64,000 nucleotides of DNA from Sporosarcina sp. ANT_H38 (lineage in GTDB: Bacteria > Bacillota > Bacilli > Bacillales_A > Planococcaceae), in NCBI RefSeq assembly GCF_008369195.1, contig NZ_VOBC01000001.1, forward strand, positions 372,001 to 436,000. The letters run 5' to 3'. The notes below the pieces were generated by a model, which saw only the letters and a program-made list of their open reading frames with translations, ran no database searches and was not told the DNA's origin. Positions 28,224 through 37,128 of the stretch are shown here, one piece after another. Position numbers and translations under genes: made by a program. How positions within the stretch are numbered: position 1 is the first letter of the stretch; each line of letters starts with the position of its first letter.

Positions 28224-31049
28224 TTGAGTTGGTTTAAAACAATTGTAGACCGGTTATTTGGACCGGATGAAGACAACGATGAATTGAAACCGAATTATGA
28301 AGAATTAGAAAATGAAGTTGACGAATCAGAAAATAATATCGAAACAAAGAACGATGCATCATTTCGCTTTCCTATTATCTCAGATGCAGAAATATACGGT
28401 TGGGATGATGATTCTATTACTAAAGTTGATTATCCAAAATCCACATCAAAAGTTAAAGATGAGGACGATAATTATGAAACAAAACCGCTTTACGAAAATG
28501 CAAAATGGCCGAGTGATAATAGAACAATCAATATCTTCAGGGCTGAATCTACGATAAAGTATGGAGCAGAAAAGAAAGAAAAAAGAAGAGCTCTTTCTAC
28601 CCCGAAAAAAGCTCTTCAGGAGGAACTTCCTTCGAAAGTGAATGCAACAGTACAAAAACGTTCGAGTAAACCATTTATACCGACCGCAGTACCTTCTCCG
28701 GTTTATGGATTCACCAATCCAAGGAGAGATTTATCGACACCGATGAAAGTGGAAGAAGTGAAGGAACCACCTCTAAAAGAAGAGGGATTTATCACAGAAC
28801 AACAGTTGCAACAGATTGATAATTTTCTGAATGAAAAGGAAAAAACAAGCAGTATGCCAGTTTTGACTGGAGATTTCTTGATTAAGAATAACAGCAGTGA
28901 AGACACTCCTAGTGGGATAGAGTTGCCAGAAGTTGAAGTTTACGAAATAGCATCGACAGTAACTGAGGACGAAGAGATAATATCCATACCAAATATTCTA
29001 GAGCCTACTAAGGATGAAATCCCTGAAGTCGAATCTATTGTGGTTAAAGAGAACTTTCACGGAATCATTTTGGATGATGTAGAACATACTAAGAATGAGT
29101 TTGCTGAAGTAGAAATAGAGCCTTTCTCTGGGGTTACTGAATTGGTAGAAGAACAAGTTCAAGAACAAGTTCAAGTCCAAGTGCAAGACCAAGTTCAAGA
29201 CCGAGTGCAAGACCAAGTGCAAGACCAAGTGCAAGACCAAGTGCAAGACCAAGTTCAAGACCGAGTGCAAGACCAAGTGCAAGACCAAGTGCAAGACCAA
29301 GTTCAAGACCAAGTGCAAGACCAAGTGCAAGAACAAGTTCAAGAACAAGTTCAAGAACAAGTTCAAGAACAAGTGCAAGACCAAGAACAAGACCAAGAAC
29401 AAGTTCTAGAAATAAAAAAAGAACGAATTGTTCCATTCAATGTATTGATGTTGAAGTCCGATAAAGAGAAACTTAAAGCAGAAAAACTTTTTAGTCCGCA
29501 AGTTTCAATCGAAAACAAAGAAGTAACTATCTCTGAGCCGATAAGTATTAAACCTTTAGTCGATGTCCGAGAAGAAGTTTTAGCAGATTCGAACGAAATA
29601 GCTGACGAAACCTTAGAAGAAGAGGAACCTTATTACGCTTTCCCGTCACTGGACTATCTGATTCCACCTGAATCGCAAATCGAGGATACAGAGTGGCTGG
29701 AATCACAATCTGAAAAACTTGAGGAAGCGTTGTCGCACTTTGCGGTCAAAGCGACCGTCATTGAAGCGATGCAAGGACCGACAGTCACACGGTTTGAACT
29801 AACTGTCGGAGTAGGGACTAAAGTGAGTAAAGTTCGTAACTTGACAGATGACTTGAAACTGGCACTTGCAGCAGAAGATATACGTATCCAAGCACCGATC
29901 CCTGGAAGAAGTTCTATCGGAATTGAAATCCCAAATCGGAAGACGAGACCAGTTCGTATATCCGAAGTTATCGCAACAGAGCAGTTTAGAGCATCTACGT
30001 CACCTCTTGAGGCTGTACTCGGATTAAGCCTAACTGGATCACCAGTAACCTTAGATCTTCGGAAAATGCCACATGGTATGATTGCAGGGGCTACAGGTTC
30101 TGGTAAATCCGTCTGCATTAACTCTATTTTGGTCAGCTTGCTTTACAAAGCTTCGCCGACAGATTTGAAAATGATGCTGATAGATCCTAAAATGGTTGAA
30201 CTTGCACCATTTAACGGTATTCCGCATCTAATCAGTCCTGTAATTACGGACGTCAAAGCCGCGACCGCTGCATTAAAATGGGCGGTAGCAGAAATGGAAA
30301 GACGTTACGAGTTGCTAGCCCATGCAGGTGTAAGGGATATTGAGCGTTACAACAAAGCGGTGGTAGAAAGTCGCCGCTTCTCTTTGAAGATGCCATATCT
30401 TCTAATTGTGATTGATGAACTTGCTGATTTAATGATGATGGCGCCGGCAGATGTCGAAGTGTCAATTAGCCGAATTGCACAAAAAGCACGTGCGTGCGGT
30501 ATACACTTGATCATTGCAACACAGCGTCCTTCTGTAGATGTTATTACAGGTACAATTAAAGCGAATATCCCAACACGAATCGCATTTTCTGTTTCATCAC
30601 AAATCGATTCTAGAACAATAATCGATTCCCCTGGAGCAGAAAGGCTACTTGGGAAAGGTGACATGCTCTACATTGGAAATGGGCAATCTTCTGGTGTAAG
30701 GTTGCAAGGGACATTTGTCACGGATGAAGAAATAGAGCGTATAATAGAACACGTTCGGAATGAGGCAACACCAAATTATTTATTTGGGCAAGAAGACCTT
30801 CTTGCAAGTAGTATTGAAGAAGAAGGGACCGATACGCTTTTTGAAGAGGCTTGTCTCTTTATCCATGAAACAGGCAGTGCATCGACGTCTCTGTTACAAC
30901 GTAATTTTAGTATTGGCTACAATCGGGCAGCCAAACTAATGGACCGATTGGAAAAGAGCGGCTTCATCTCAGGTCCACGTGGGAGTAAGGCACGTGATGT
31001 CTTTTTGACTGAAAGTGATCTCGATAGACTTACGGATCGTATGGAGTAA
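28224..31049 (+). CDS. sftA: DNA translocase SftA (soluble FtsK/SpoIIIE family, YtpS)
   Basis: 941 residues without membrane spans. A long acidic disordered N-terminal region contains 84 codons of Q-V-Q-D/E repeat (residues about 311-394). The FtsK motor follows: Walker A G-A-T-G-S-G-K-S (622-629), Walker B L-L-I-V-I-D-E-L-A-D, and a C-terminal gamma winged helix (N-R-A-A-K-L-M-D-R-L-E, ending G-P-R-G-S-K-A-R-D-V). In B. subtilis SftA clears chromosomes from the closing septum. TTG 28224 (M-S-W-F-K) is preferred to ATG 28206, which lacks a ribosome-binding site. Confidence 0.92.
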   Translation: MSWFKTIVDRLFGPDEDNDELKPNYEELENEVDESENNIETKNDASFRFPIISDAEIYGWDDDSITKVDYPKSTSKVKDEDDNYETKPLYENAKWPSDNRTINIFRAESTIKYGAEKKEKRRALSTPKKALQEELPSKVNATVQKRSSKPFIPTAVPSPVYGFTNPRRDLSTPMKVEEVKEPPLKEEGFITEQQLQQIDNFLNEKEKTSSMPVLTGDFLIKNNSSEDTPSGIELPEVEVYEIASTVTEDEEIISIPNILEPTKDEIPEVESIVVKENFHGIILDDVEHTKNEFAEVEIEPFSGVTELVEEQVQEQVQVQVQDQVQDRVQDQVQDQVQDQVQDQVQDRVQDQVQDQVQDQVQDQVQDQVQEQVQEQVQEQVQEQVQDQEQDQEQVLEIKKERIVPFNVLMLKSDKEKLKAEKLFSPQVSIENKEVTISEPISIKPLVDVREEVLADSNEIADETLEEEEPYYAFPSLDYLIPPESQIEDTEWLESQSEKLEEALSHFAVKATVIEAMQGPTVTRFELTVGVGTKVSKVRNLTDDLKLALAAEDIRIQAPIPGRSSIGIEIPNRKTRPVRISEVIATEQFRASTSPLEAVLGLSLTGSPVTLDLRKMPHGMIAGATGSGKSVCINSILVSLLYKASPTDLKMMLIDPKMVELAPFNGIPHLISPVITDVKAATAALKWAVAEMERRYELLAHAGVRDIERYNKAVVESRRFSLKMPYLLIVIDELADLMMMAPADVEVSISRIAQKARACGIHLIIATQRPSVDVITGTIKANIPTRIAFSVSSQIDSRTIIDSPGAERLLGKGDMLYIGNGQSSGVRLQGTFVTDEEIERIIEHVRNEATPNYLFGQEDLLASSIEEEGTDTLFEEACLFIHETGSASTSLLQRNFSIGYNRAAKLMDRLEKSGFISGPRGSKARDVFLTESDLDRLTDRME
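29154..29405 (+). repeat. Tandem 12-bp repeat coding for Q-V-Q-D/E
   Basis: About 21 degenerate units of CAAGTGCAAGAC or CAAGTTCAAGAA stay in frame for 252 bases. Larger blocks recur too: a unit with GAC-CGA (D-R) appears twice, 60 bases apart. Unit number is a multiple of three bases, so slippage would change protein length without breaking the frame. Confidence 0.95.
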
Positions 31050-31164
31050 TTAATAGGCCTTGGCAATGCGTGCTGTAAATCAAAATGTTTAAATGAAGAA
31101 TGTATAGAAATAAGTTATTGATATTTAATTAAAGGGAACAGAAATGATCCCAGGAGGTTGCATT

Positions 31165-32478
31165 ATGACGTTGTTCCATTTTACTGGCATTAAGGGCGCT
31201 GGAATGAGCTCGCTCGCACAAATTCTTCATGATTCTAAGAATGAAGTACAAGGTTCAGACGTGGAGAAATGGTTCTTTACAGAAGATCCACTCCATGAAC
31301 GACAAATAACTATATTGGAATTCGATGAAAATAATATTAAAGAAGGCATGACAGTTATCGCTGGAAATGCCTTCCCAGACAGTCATCCAGAACTTGTAAG
31401 AGCAAATGAGCTTGGGCTAGAAGTTATTCGGTACCATGATTTTTTAGGAAAGTATATGGAGAAATTCATATCTGTCGGAGTTACAGGTTCACACGGTAAA
31501 ACTTCGACTACTGGCTTACTTGCTCATGTGTTGTCTGGGCATTCGCCAACTTCATATTTAATTGGTGATGGTACGGGTAGCGGTCCTGCTGATAGTGAGT
31601 ACTTCGTATTCGAAGCTTGCGAATATAAAAGACATTTTCTGGCATACGAACCAGACTATGCTATTATGACGAATATCGACTTTGATCACCCAGACTATTT
31701 TAAGGATTTAGCGGATGTGATGGACGCATTTGGTGAAATGGCACTCCGAGTGAAAAAAGCGCTTATTGCCTGTGGTGATGATAGACACTTACAAAAAATC
31801 CAGGCTAATGTTCCAGTGTTATATTATGGATTTGAAGATTCGAATGATTTTGCTGCGAAAAATATTAATAAAACTGTGGAAGGTTCATCCTTCGATGTTT
31901 TTGTTAGGAATGAATTTTATCACAAGTTTACAATATCGCTGGCTGGGGATCATGCAATCTTGAATTCGTTAGGCGTAATTGCGCTCTGTCATTATGAAGG
32001 AGTAAAAGCTTCTACTATTCAAGAAAAACTATCTACATTTCATGGTGTTAAAAGGCGATTCACTGTATTGGAAATAGAGGATCGGATTATTGTGGATGAC
32101 TATGCTCATCACCCAACTGAAATCCGGGCGACATTGCAAACCGCGCAACAGAAATACCCTGACCGTGAAGTTGTTGCGATATTCCAACCGCATACATTTA
32201 CGCGAACCGCTGCTCTTTTGGATGAATTTGCAGATAGTCTTTCAACTGCTGACCATGTCTATTTATGTGATATATTCGGGTCTGCACGTGAAAAGGCAGG
32301 TAATTTAACAATTAATGATCTGGTTAAAAAAATTCCAGGCGCAAAACATCTTGAGCTCGATGATAATGAATCACTTGGATCTCATGGGAATGCAGTATAC
32401 CTCTTCATGGGTGCAGGCGATGTTCAGAAATACATGAGTGAATTCAAGTCTTATCTTGAAAGTGATGAAACAGTTTAA
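31165..32478 (+). CDS. murC: UDP-N-acetylmuramate--L-alanine ligase
   Basis: A 437-residue Mur ligase adding L-alanine to UDP-MurNAc. The N-terminal domain has [11 protein letters not shown]. The ATP loop is [12 protein letters not shown] at about 107-118, and F-E-A-C-E-Y and N-I-D-F-D-H-P-D-Y follow. The C-terminal domain has [12 protein letters not shown] 31165 sits seven bases after AGGAGG; the upstream ATG at 31144 lies before that site and is not used. Confidence 0.95.
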   Translation: MTLFHFTGIKGAGMSSLAQILHDSKNEVQGSDVEKWFFTEDPLHERQITILEFDENNIKEGMTVIAGNAFPDSHPELVRANELGLEVIRYHDFLGKYMEKFISVGVTGSHGKTSTTGLLAHVLSGHSPTSYLIGDGTGSGPADSEYFVFEACEYKRHFLAYEPDYAIMTNIDFDHPDYFKDLADVMDAFGEMALRVKKALIACGDDRHLQKIQANVPVLYYGFEDSNDFAAKNINKTVEGSSFDVFVRNEFYHKFTISLAGDHAILNSLGVIALCHYEGVKASTIQEKLSTFHGVKRRFTVLEIEDRIIVDDYAHHPTEIRATLQTAQQKYPDREVVAIFQPHTFTRTAALLDEFADSLSTADHVYLCDIFGSAREKAGNLTINDLVKKIPGAKHLELDDNESLGSHGNAVYLFMGAGDVQKYMSEFKSYLESDETV

Positions 32479-32483
32479 CTTCA

Positions 32484-32512
32484 TTCAGTAGGGGTTAAAA
32501 CCCTGCTGAATT
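32484..32512 (+). terminator. Hairpin just downstream of murC
   Basis: TTCAGTAGGG / CCCTGCTGAA with a GTTAAAA loop, close after the murC stop. It lacks a T-run, so termination would be weak. Confidence 0.4.
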
Positions 32513-32677
32513 GTGGAAATCTGGCTAACATCCTTACTAGATCAGGGCGCTACATATGTTGAAGTATTGAATACGGTAGGTATTCGAACCCAGCATAGAA
32601 GCCATGCAGGGGCATCCGCAGCGTTATTCAATGGAATCATTCAATCACTTAATATACGTTGTACTTGTGGTAATTAA
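32513..32677 (+). CDS. Possible 54-residue small ORF or gene remnant
   Basis: GTG 32513 opens a 54-codon frame with balanced composition (V-E-I-W-L-T-S-L-L-D-Q-G-A-T-Y ... Q-S-L-N-I-R-C-T-C-G-N), ending directly before a terminator. No ribosome-binding site is seen before GTG, and the product was not recognised. It could be a small protein or the decayed tail of a lost gene between murC and ytxG. Confidence 0.25.
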   Translation: MEIWLTSLLDQGATYVEVLNTVGIRTQHRSHAGASAALFNGIIQSLNIRCTCGN

Positions 32678-32735
32678 AAACAGCTTGACCCTGGATCGGG
32701 AAAATTCAACTTGATCCAGCGGCAGCTGTTTTTTT
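32676..32735 (+). terminator. Terminator, long branched stem
   Basis: AAAAACAGCT pairs with AGCTGTTTTT, with an inner CTGGATC / GATCCAG stem, and T7 follows. It probably ends murC-region transcription. Confidence 0.85.
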
Positions 32736-32754
32736 CGTAAGTTTATCACTTCTG

Positions 32755-33060
32755 TTTATTGACTAAAAATAACCAGTAAATAACTTAATCTCCCCCTGTT
32801 GCACTTGTATAGTTGCGCTTTGAAGTGAATGACTTCTAGTACGATTACCGAGGTGTCTGGATGTTTAGGGAAGTCCTTCGTCCGTATCGCTCAAAATGCA
32901 TAAGTACACAGAGTACTGAAGATTTTTGGAACGAAAAAAATAGCTGGCTTCTTACCTGGAGAAAATCCGCCAAAGATACAATTTTGGCGGCTGATGCTTC
33001 AATCTGTCATGAATAGTTAGTCGAAAGCGGTCCGAAAATAATCCAGTGAAAATGGACCCT
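32755..33060 (+). repeat. Intergenic hairpin repeat, copy A
   Basis: Runs from GACTAAAAATAACCAGTAAA to TCCAGTGAAAATGGACC. It contains an 8-bp hairpin with stem CCGCCAAA / TTTGGCGG around GATACAAT-like loop bases (32967-32990). The same order of blocks, including GGAACGAAA-AATAGCTGGC before the hairpin, occurs inverted at 38640-38900. No frame of useful length is present. The rest of 32736-33221 shows nothing else. Confidence 0.75.
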
Positions 33061-33221
33061 TATATTAAGGTCCTACATACCTCCTGCTTTTTGGGTTTAA
33101 CAAGGCACTTGAGCTATTCTTATTTGAGGATTGATAGAATTAGTGAAGAAATAAAATGATTTCTATTTTAGTGAAGGAAATTGAAGTTTAATGTCGAAGA
33201 AGGTAATAGAAGTTGTATAAT

Positions 33222-33247
33222 GTTTACTTTACCAATGATAAGGGTAG
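33222..33247 (+). promoter_or_regulatory. Candidate sigma-B promoter of ytxG-ytxH
   Basis: GTTTAC (33222-33227), a 14-base spacer and GGGTAG (33242-33247) fit the general-stress consensus GTTTAA-N12-15-GGGTAT. The ytxGH genes belong to the general stress response in B. subtilis, which agrees. It lies 36 bases before ATG 33283. Confidence 0.7.
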
Positions 33248-33282
33248 ACAATGTTATATGAGTATTTGAAGGAGGCAGTGCC

Positions 33283-33753
33283 ATGGAAAATTTATTGTAC
33301 ATAGCGGCAATTGTCGCTGCAATCGCATTTTTGATTTTATGCATTAGTTTAGCGAGGACCCTTTCCTCATTAAAGATCACATTGCAAAGTGTTTCTGGAA
33401 CAATGGAAGGGTTAACGCAACAACTTGAAGGAGTAACGACTGAAACAACAGAACTTCTTCATAAAACAAATACCCTTGCTGAAGATATCCTGCAGAAATC
33501 TGAAAAGTTGAATACGGTCGTCGACGCCGTGAAGGGTGTCGGAGAGTCTGTCACAGGACTCAATACTACCGTTCGAAGGGTTTCTAGCAATATTGCTACT
33601 GAAGCGGAACGGAACAGCGACAAGATTGCACAAGTCGTTCAATGGAGCAATGTTGTTATCGATGTACTAGGCAAGGTAAAGGAACGGAAAACGGGTACTA
33701 CAATTACGAAGGGCTGGACTGCTTACAAGCCGGTGCCAGGCCAAAAGAGATAA
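33283..33753 (+). CDS. ytxG: DUF948 protein YtxG
   Basis: 156 residues with one N-terminal membrane span (Y-I-A-A-I-V-A-A-I-A-F-L-I-L) followed by a long amphipathic helix with T/S/E-rich heptads, the usual DUF948 form. A coiled coil on the cytoplasmic side is likely. GAAGGAGG lies before ATG 33283. It is followed after 67 bases by ytxH. The stress-type promoter suggests a role in general stress; the molecular function is unknown. Confidence 0.85.
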   Translation: MENLLYIAAIVAAIAFLILCISLARTLSSLKITLQSVSGTMEGLTQQLEGVTTETTELLHKTNTLAEDILQKSEKLNTVVDAVKGVGESVTGLNTTVRRVSSNIATEAERNSDKIAQVVQWSNVVIDVLGKVKERKTGTTITKGWTAYKPVPGQKR

Positions 33754-33820
33754 CTTAATCCATTGAAGAACTTATATATGCGGCTCGAAAAAATTGTTTT
33801 AAAAACAGGAGGAATTAGAC

Positions 33821-34420
33821 ATGAGTGAAGAACACAAAGGGAATCCAAATTATAATGATCCACAATTCAATACAGGTAACAGGGGTTATGAAAATGCGTA
33901 TGGTGAACCATCATATCTACCTGCAAATTATAACAAGAACTATACAGATTCATTCTATGATGAAAATGAAAGTTCAGGAGCTGGAAGCTTCTTGGTTGGT
34001 GCACTTGTTGGAGGAGTTATCGGAGCAGCTGCTGCACTATTCCTGGCACCAAAAACAGGCAGTGAAATGAGAGAAAACCTTACAACTCAAGCAACTCAGC
34101 TGAAAGGCAAGAGTATTGAAATTAGTTCTGTTGCAAAAGAAAAAGCAACTGAATTGACAACAGTCGCAAAAGAAAAAACTGGTGAAATATCGAAAACAAT
34201 CCAAGAACAATCTGGACAACTTGTCGATAAAGTGAAATCAATGAAAACGAAAACATCTGTACCGATGGATGATGGAACAGCATCTTCGGAAGGTGAAGAA
34301 TCCATTGATTTCATTGATACCGCTAAATCCAATATTGAAAATTCTATTGACGCTGTAGAAGAAAACGTGACTACTACTGCAGAAGCGATGAAAAAAGCAG
34401 TTGTAGGAAAAGCTAACTAA
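33821..34420 (+). CDS. ytxH: General stress protein YtxH
   Basis: 199 residues. A disordered Asn/Tyr-rich N-terminus is followed by the YtxH signature: glycine-rich membrane span G-S-F-L-V-G-A-L-V-G-G-V-I-G-A-A-A-A-L and then A-P-K-T-G-S-E-M-R. A helical region with repeated K-E-K-A-T-E-L-T-T / K-E-K-T-G-E-I units ends the protein. AGGAGG is well placed before ATG 33821. Probably cotranscribed with ytxG. Confidence 0.88.
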   Translation: MSEEHKGNPNYNDPQFNTGNRGYENAYGEPSYLPANYNKNYTDSFYDENESSGAGSFLVGALVGGVIGAAAALFLAPKTGSEMRENLTTQATQLKGKSIEISSVAKEKATELTTVAKEKTGEISKTIQEQSGQLVDKVKSMKTKTSVPMDDGTASSEGEESIDFIDTAKSNIENSIDAVEENVTTTAEAMKKAVVGKAN

Positions 34421-34469
34421 CAACTATAAACACAATTCCTGCAACCAAAAAAAATAAAAAAATACGTTA

Positions 34470-34508
34470 AAAAGTCCGTTTACTCAGATCTGAGTAAACG
34501 GACTTTTT
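34470..34508 (+). terminator. ytxGH terminator
   Basis: An almost perfect palindrome AAAAGTCCGTTTACTCA / TGAGTAAACGGACTTTT around GATC, ending in T7. Confidence 0.9.
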
Positions 34509-34552
34509 TTAGATAAGAAATTATAGGTTTTAGACAAAGAACAATGTTTAGC

Positions 34553-34740
34553 TTCGCGCGCCAGACGTTCGGGGCATAAGTGGTCCGCAATTTGCCTGGT
34601 ACGTTGCTGTTTTGCTTAGAGAGAGATCCCTACTCGGCGGTTGAAGTGCGCCTTTTTGTTGCGACAGGAAGTCACAATTGTAGACTAGCGTTCTTTATCA
34701 ATTATGCCTGTCGACGCTGGACAGCTCCTTGGCTTTTCTT
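34553..34740. repeat. Dispersed intergenic repeat
   Basis: Contains CGCGCCAGACGTTCGGGGCATAAG on the left and GTTGCGACAGGAAGTCACAA, TTCTTTATCAATTATGCCTGTCG and CAGCTCCTTGGCTTTTC on the right. It shares these blocks with the copy at 26513-26668. Together with the terminator it explains most of 34421-34827. Confidence 0.6.
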
Positions 34741-34827
34741 ATTGCTAAGGAAGTAATGAAATCTCGTACTATGGATAATTTACAACATTGGGATTTCAAT
34801 TCTTAACTCCAGGCGCATGAACTTTTG

Positions 34828-36963
34828 CTATGTGAAGCTAATTTCAAGTCTATCACCACCGAAAATAGCATCGTTGAATCCGATTGGTGTCCCGTTTCGA
34901 AGCAATTTATAATTACTTGATGAGTTTTCAGGCAAACTATAATCTGAAAATGCAAAGCTGTCGCCAAAAGTGATGGGATCTTCACTTAGTGATATGAAAT
35001 CGAGGCGATCACCAGGTTTTACCTTGGCGGAGACTTCGACATCACGTCCGTTCAAAGTGAGTGCAAGCCGTGGTTTTCGAATTGTAACGGATTCACCATT
35101 AAATAGTACCGTTATTATATCGCATACCTTTTTACCAATCTCAGATATAACTTCATCTACGGTAGGTAGAGGCGGTTTGAGGATTGTAATTCGATCCCCC
35201 TCTTTAACTATGTGCGTTGTCTGCACCAGAGCCTCCATAATGAAGAATTCAGTGTTTCTTTTTTTCAAGTTAATCGTTTTTTTGTTAACCGATACAGTAA
35301 ATGCATTATTGTTTGTAAGGTCACTTTGATTTGTTTTTTCAAACGCCGCCGCAACTGTTCGTTCATGTGAAACTGTAATTTTATCGCGGTCTTGGATCAC
35401 TGTATCAATAGTTTTCAGATTTCCGTTAATACGAATAATTGGTTCTAATTTCACACCAACTCCATCAATTGTTACGTTGATAGCCATCATATCCTCGACA
35501 AGGTCACGTACGGCGGCAGTTGCGTTATTGCCGTCACGACCAGGGATTAAGTCAATCGCATCGCCGTTTTTAATGGAGTCTTTCGTGCTTGTTTTCTTTC
35601 CGTTCAATAGAATTGTCGAGGGAATACCGTGTTCTCCTGGTATCATAATATCATTGTCATTTACGGTCACAGTCATTCCGAGACCGGGCATACCGTATAG
35701 TTGACGAGCTTTAATGTTCGCAGCAAGTAGCGCATCGCTGACTGTCATTTCTTTTAATTCGAAAAGTCGCAGCACCTTGTCGTTTACAGAAACGGACATA
35801 TAGTGAATCGGTGCTCTTCTTGCTGCTATAGCGATGCCGATTGGTGTGACGAGTTCTGGTGAAGAGGCGATACCAGGTTCCAATGTGACTCCAGACAGTG
35901 CTTCCAATCCACGAATACCAACCCTGTTTTCAGGCAAGCCTAGGCATATACTAATTTCTTTAGTAAGCCCCGGGGTTAAGCTTCCACCACCAACTACCAT
36001 AACTGCTTTAGGGGCAACTCCATTGTTTAGTCGCTTGATTTCATCAGAAATAGATTTTGCAAGCTGATCCACAGCAGGTTTGATAATAGCAGTTACATCA
36101 CTTGATGCAACATCCTGTTCAAAACCAAGGATATCTGTCATGACAATCATTTCTTCTGTTGAAATGCTCCTTTTTGCAATTTCGGCAAGTGGAAAGTCCA
36201 GGAGGTAATGGTTGCTTAGCGCTTCCGTAATTTCATCGCCCGCATGAGGTACCATACCATAAGCCACAACGGTATTATTATCCGTAATGGCTATATCTGA
36301 AGTCCCTGCACCTATATCGACAAGCGCAACGTTAAGACGTCTCATGGAAGGTGGGATAAGGACGTTTATAGCTGCAATCGGTTCTAGTGTCAGGGCTTCC
36401 ATTTTGAGTCCGGCACGTTTAAGTGCCGAAAGCAGTGATTCGACTACGACCCGTGGAAGGAATGTCGCAATAACATCGACAGAAGCAGACCTGCCAGCCT
36501 GATCTAGCAAGCTGCCTATTTCATCACCTTCGAGTTTATAGTGAAGTACGGAATAACCAACACAATAATAATAATCGTCTTTTGTAACTGCATCGGATGA
36601 CAGCAGTGTTTGCTGGGCTTGTTGGACTGCTGCCAGTTCCAACCGATTGACGTCTTCGACAGAAATGAGCGATCTTTCTGATATATCGATAGCCATTGAT
36701 CCTACTGACGTTTTCAAAGCTCGACCTGCTGCAGCAACACTGACTAGTTTCAACGGACCGTGCTTTTCCTCTAGTATTCCCTTAATTTCTAAAATGACGT
36801 TTGCAACACTTATAATGTTATGTATTTGTCCGTCAATCATTGAACGTTCTTTATGTTCAATCGATACAAGATCAGCAACATGAAAAATACCTTGGTCTTC
36901 GTTTAGGATGATTCCGACGACGGAGCGTGTCCCAATGTCGAGTGCAAATAATGTAGTAGCCAG
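34828..36963 (-). CDS. Large FtsA/PilM-like actin-fold ATPase, apparent CTG start
   Basis: 711 residues with an actin/Hsp70-fold ATPase in the first ~390: phosphate-1 motif F-A-L-D-I-G-T-R-S-V-V-G (residues 6-17), phosphate-2 V-D-I-G-A-G-T-S-D-I-A (about 215-225) and the adenosine motif M-V-V-G-G-G-S-L. The C-terminal ~300 residues are beta-rich with repeated D-x-I/V segments. The first motif lies upstream of the first ATG/GTG/TTG (36840). An in-frame TGA precedes it by two codons, leaving CTG 36961-36963 as the only near-cognate start, eight bases after AAAGGATG. A role related to cell division or a membrane filament is inferred from FtsA. Confidence 0.82.
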   Translation of the reverse strand: MATTLFALDIGTRSVVGIILNEDQGIFHVADLVSIEHKERSMIDGQIHNIISVANVILEIKGILEEKHGPLKLVSVAAAGRALKTSVGSMAIDISERSLISVEDVNRLELAAVQQAQQTLLSSDAVTKDDYYYCVGYSVLHYKLEGDEIGSLLDQAGRSASVDVIATFLPRVVVESLLSALKRAGLKMEALTLEPIAAINVLIPPSMRRLNVALVDIGAGTSDIAITDNNTVVAYGMVPHAGDEITEALSNHYLLDFPLAEIAKRSISTEEMIVMTDILGFEQDVASSDVTAIIKPAVDQLAKSISDEIKRLNNGVAPKAVMVVGGGSLTPGLTKEISICLGLPENRVGIRGLEALSGVTLEPGIASSPELVTPIGIAIAARRAPIHYMSVSVNDKVLRLFELKEMTVSDALLAANIKARQLYGMPGLGMTVTVNDNDIMIPGEHGIPSTILLNGKKTSTKDSIKNGDAIDLIPGRDGNNATAAVRDLVEDMMAINVTIDGVGVKLEPIIRINGNLKTIDTVIQDRDKITVSHERTVAAAFEKTNQSDLTNNNAFTVSVNKKTINLKKRNTEFFIMEALVQTTHIVKEGDRITILKPPLPTVDEVISEIGKKVCDIITVLFNGESVTIRKPRLALTLNGRDVEVSAKVKPGDRLDFISLSEDPITFGDSFAFSDYSLPENSSSNYKLLRNGTPIGFNDAIFGGDRLEISFT

Positions 36964-37128
36964 AACTTTTCATCCTTTCTGTCGATAAATGTCTAGTATT
37001 TAAAAGAATAAGTAGAAATAACGTGACTTTTCAAATAGTCTTCTTTATACTTAGGTCTATTATCAAAAATGTAACATATATTCTTCTCTTCTGAAAGAGA
37101 ATTATATATACGGGGAGGAGACGGACAT

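Noticed and set aside
29154..29405. Short tandem repeat as CRISPR or microsatellite between genes
   Set aside because: It is wholly within the sftA reading frame and remains in frame throughout.
28998..29436. Two long minus-strand frames rich in L-V-L-H and L-A-L-G repeats
   Set aside because: They are the antisense readings of the Q-V-Q-D coding repeat of sftA; no ribosome-binding site, and composition is dictated by the sense strand.
36841..36963. Idea that the FtsA-like gene is a pseudogene because its usual start codon is missing
   Set aside because: The frame is intact over 711 codons with all ATP-site motifs, and a ribosome-binding site is properly placed before CTG. An unusual start is simpler than decay.
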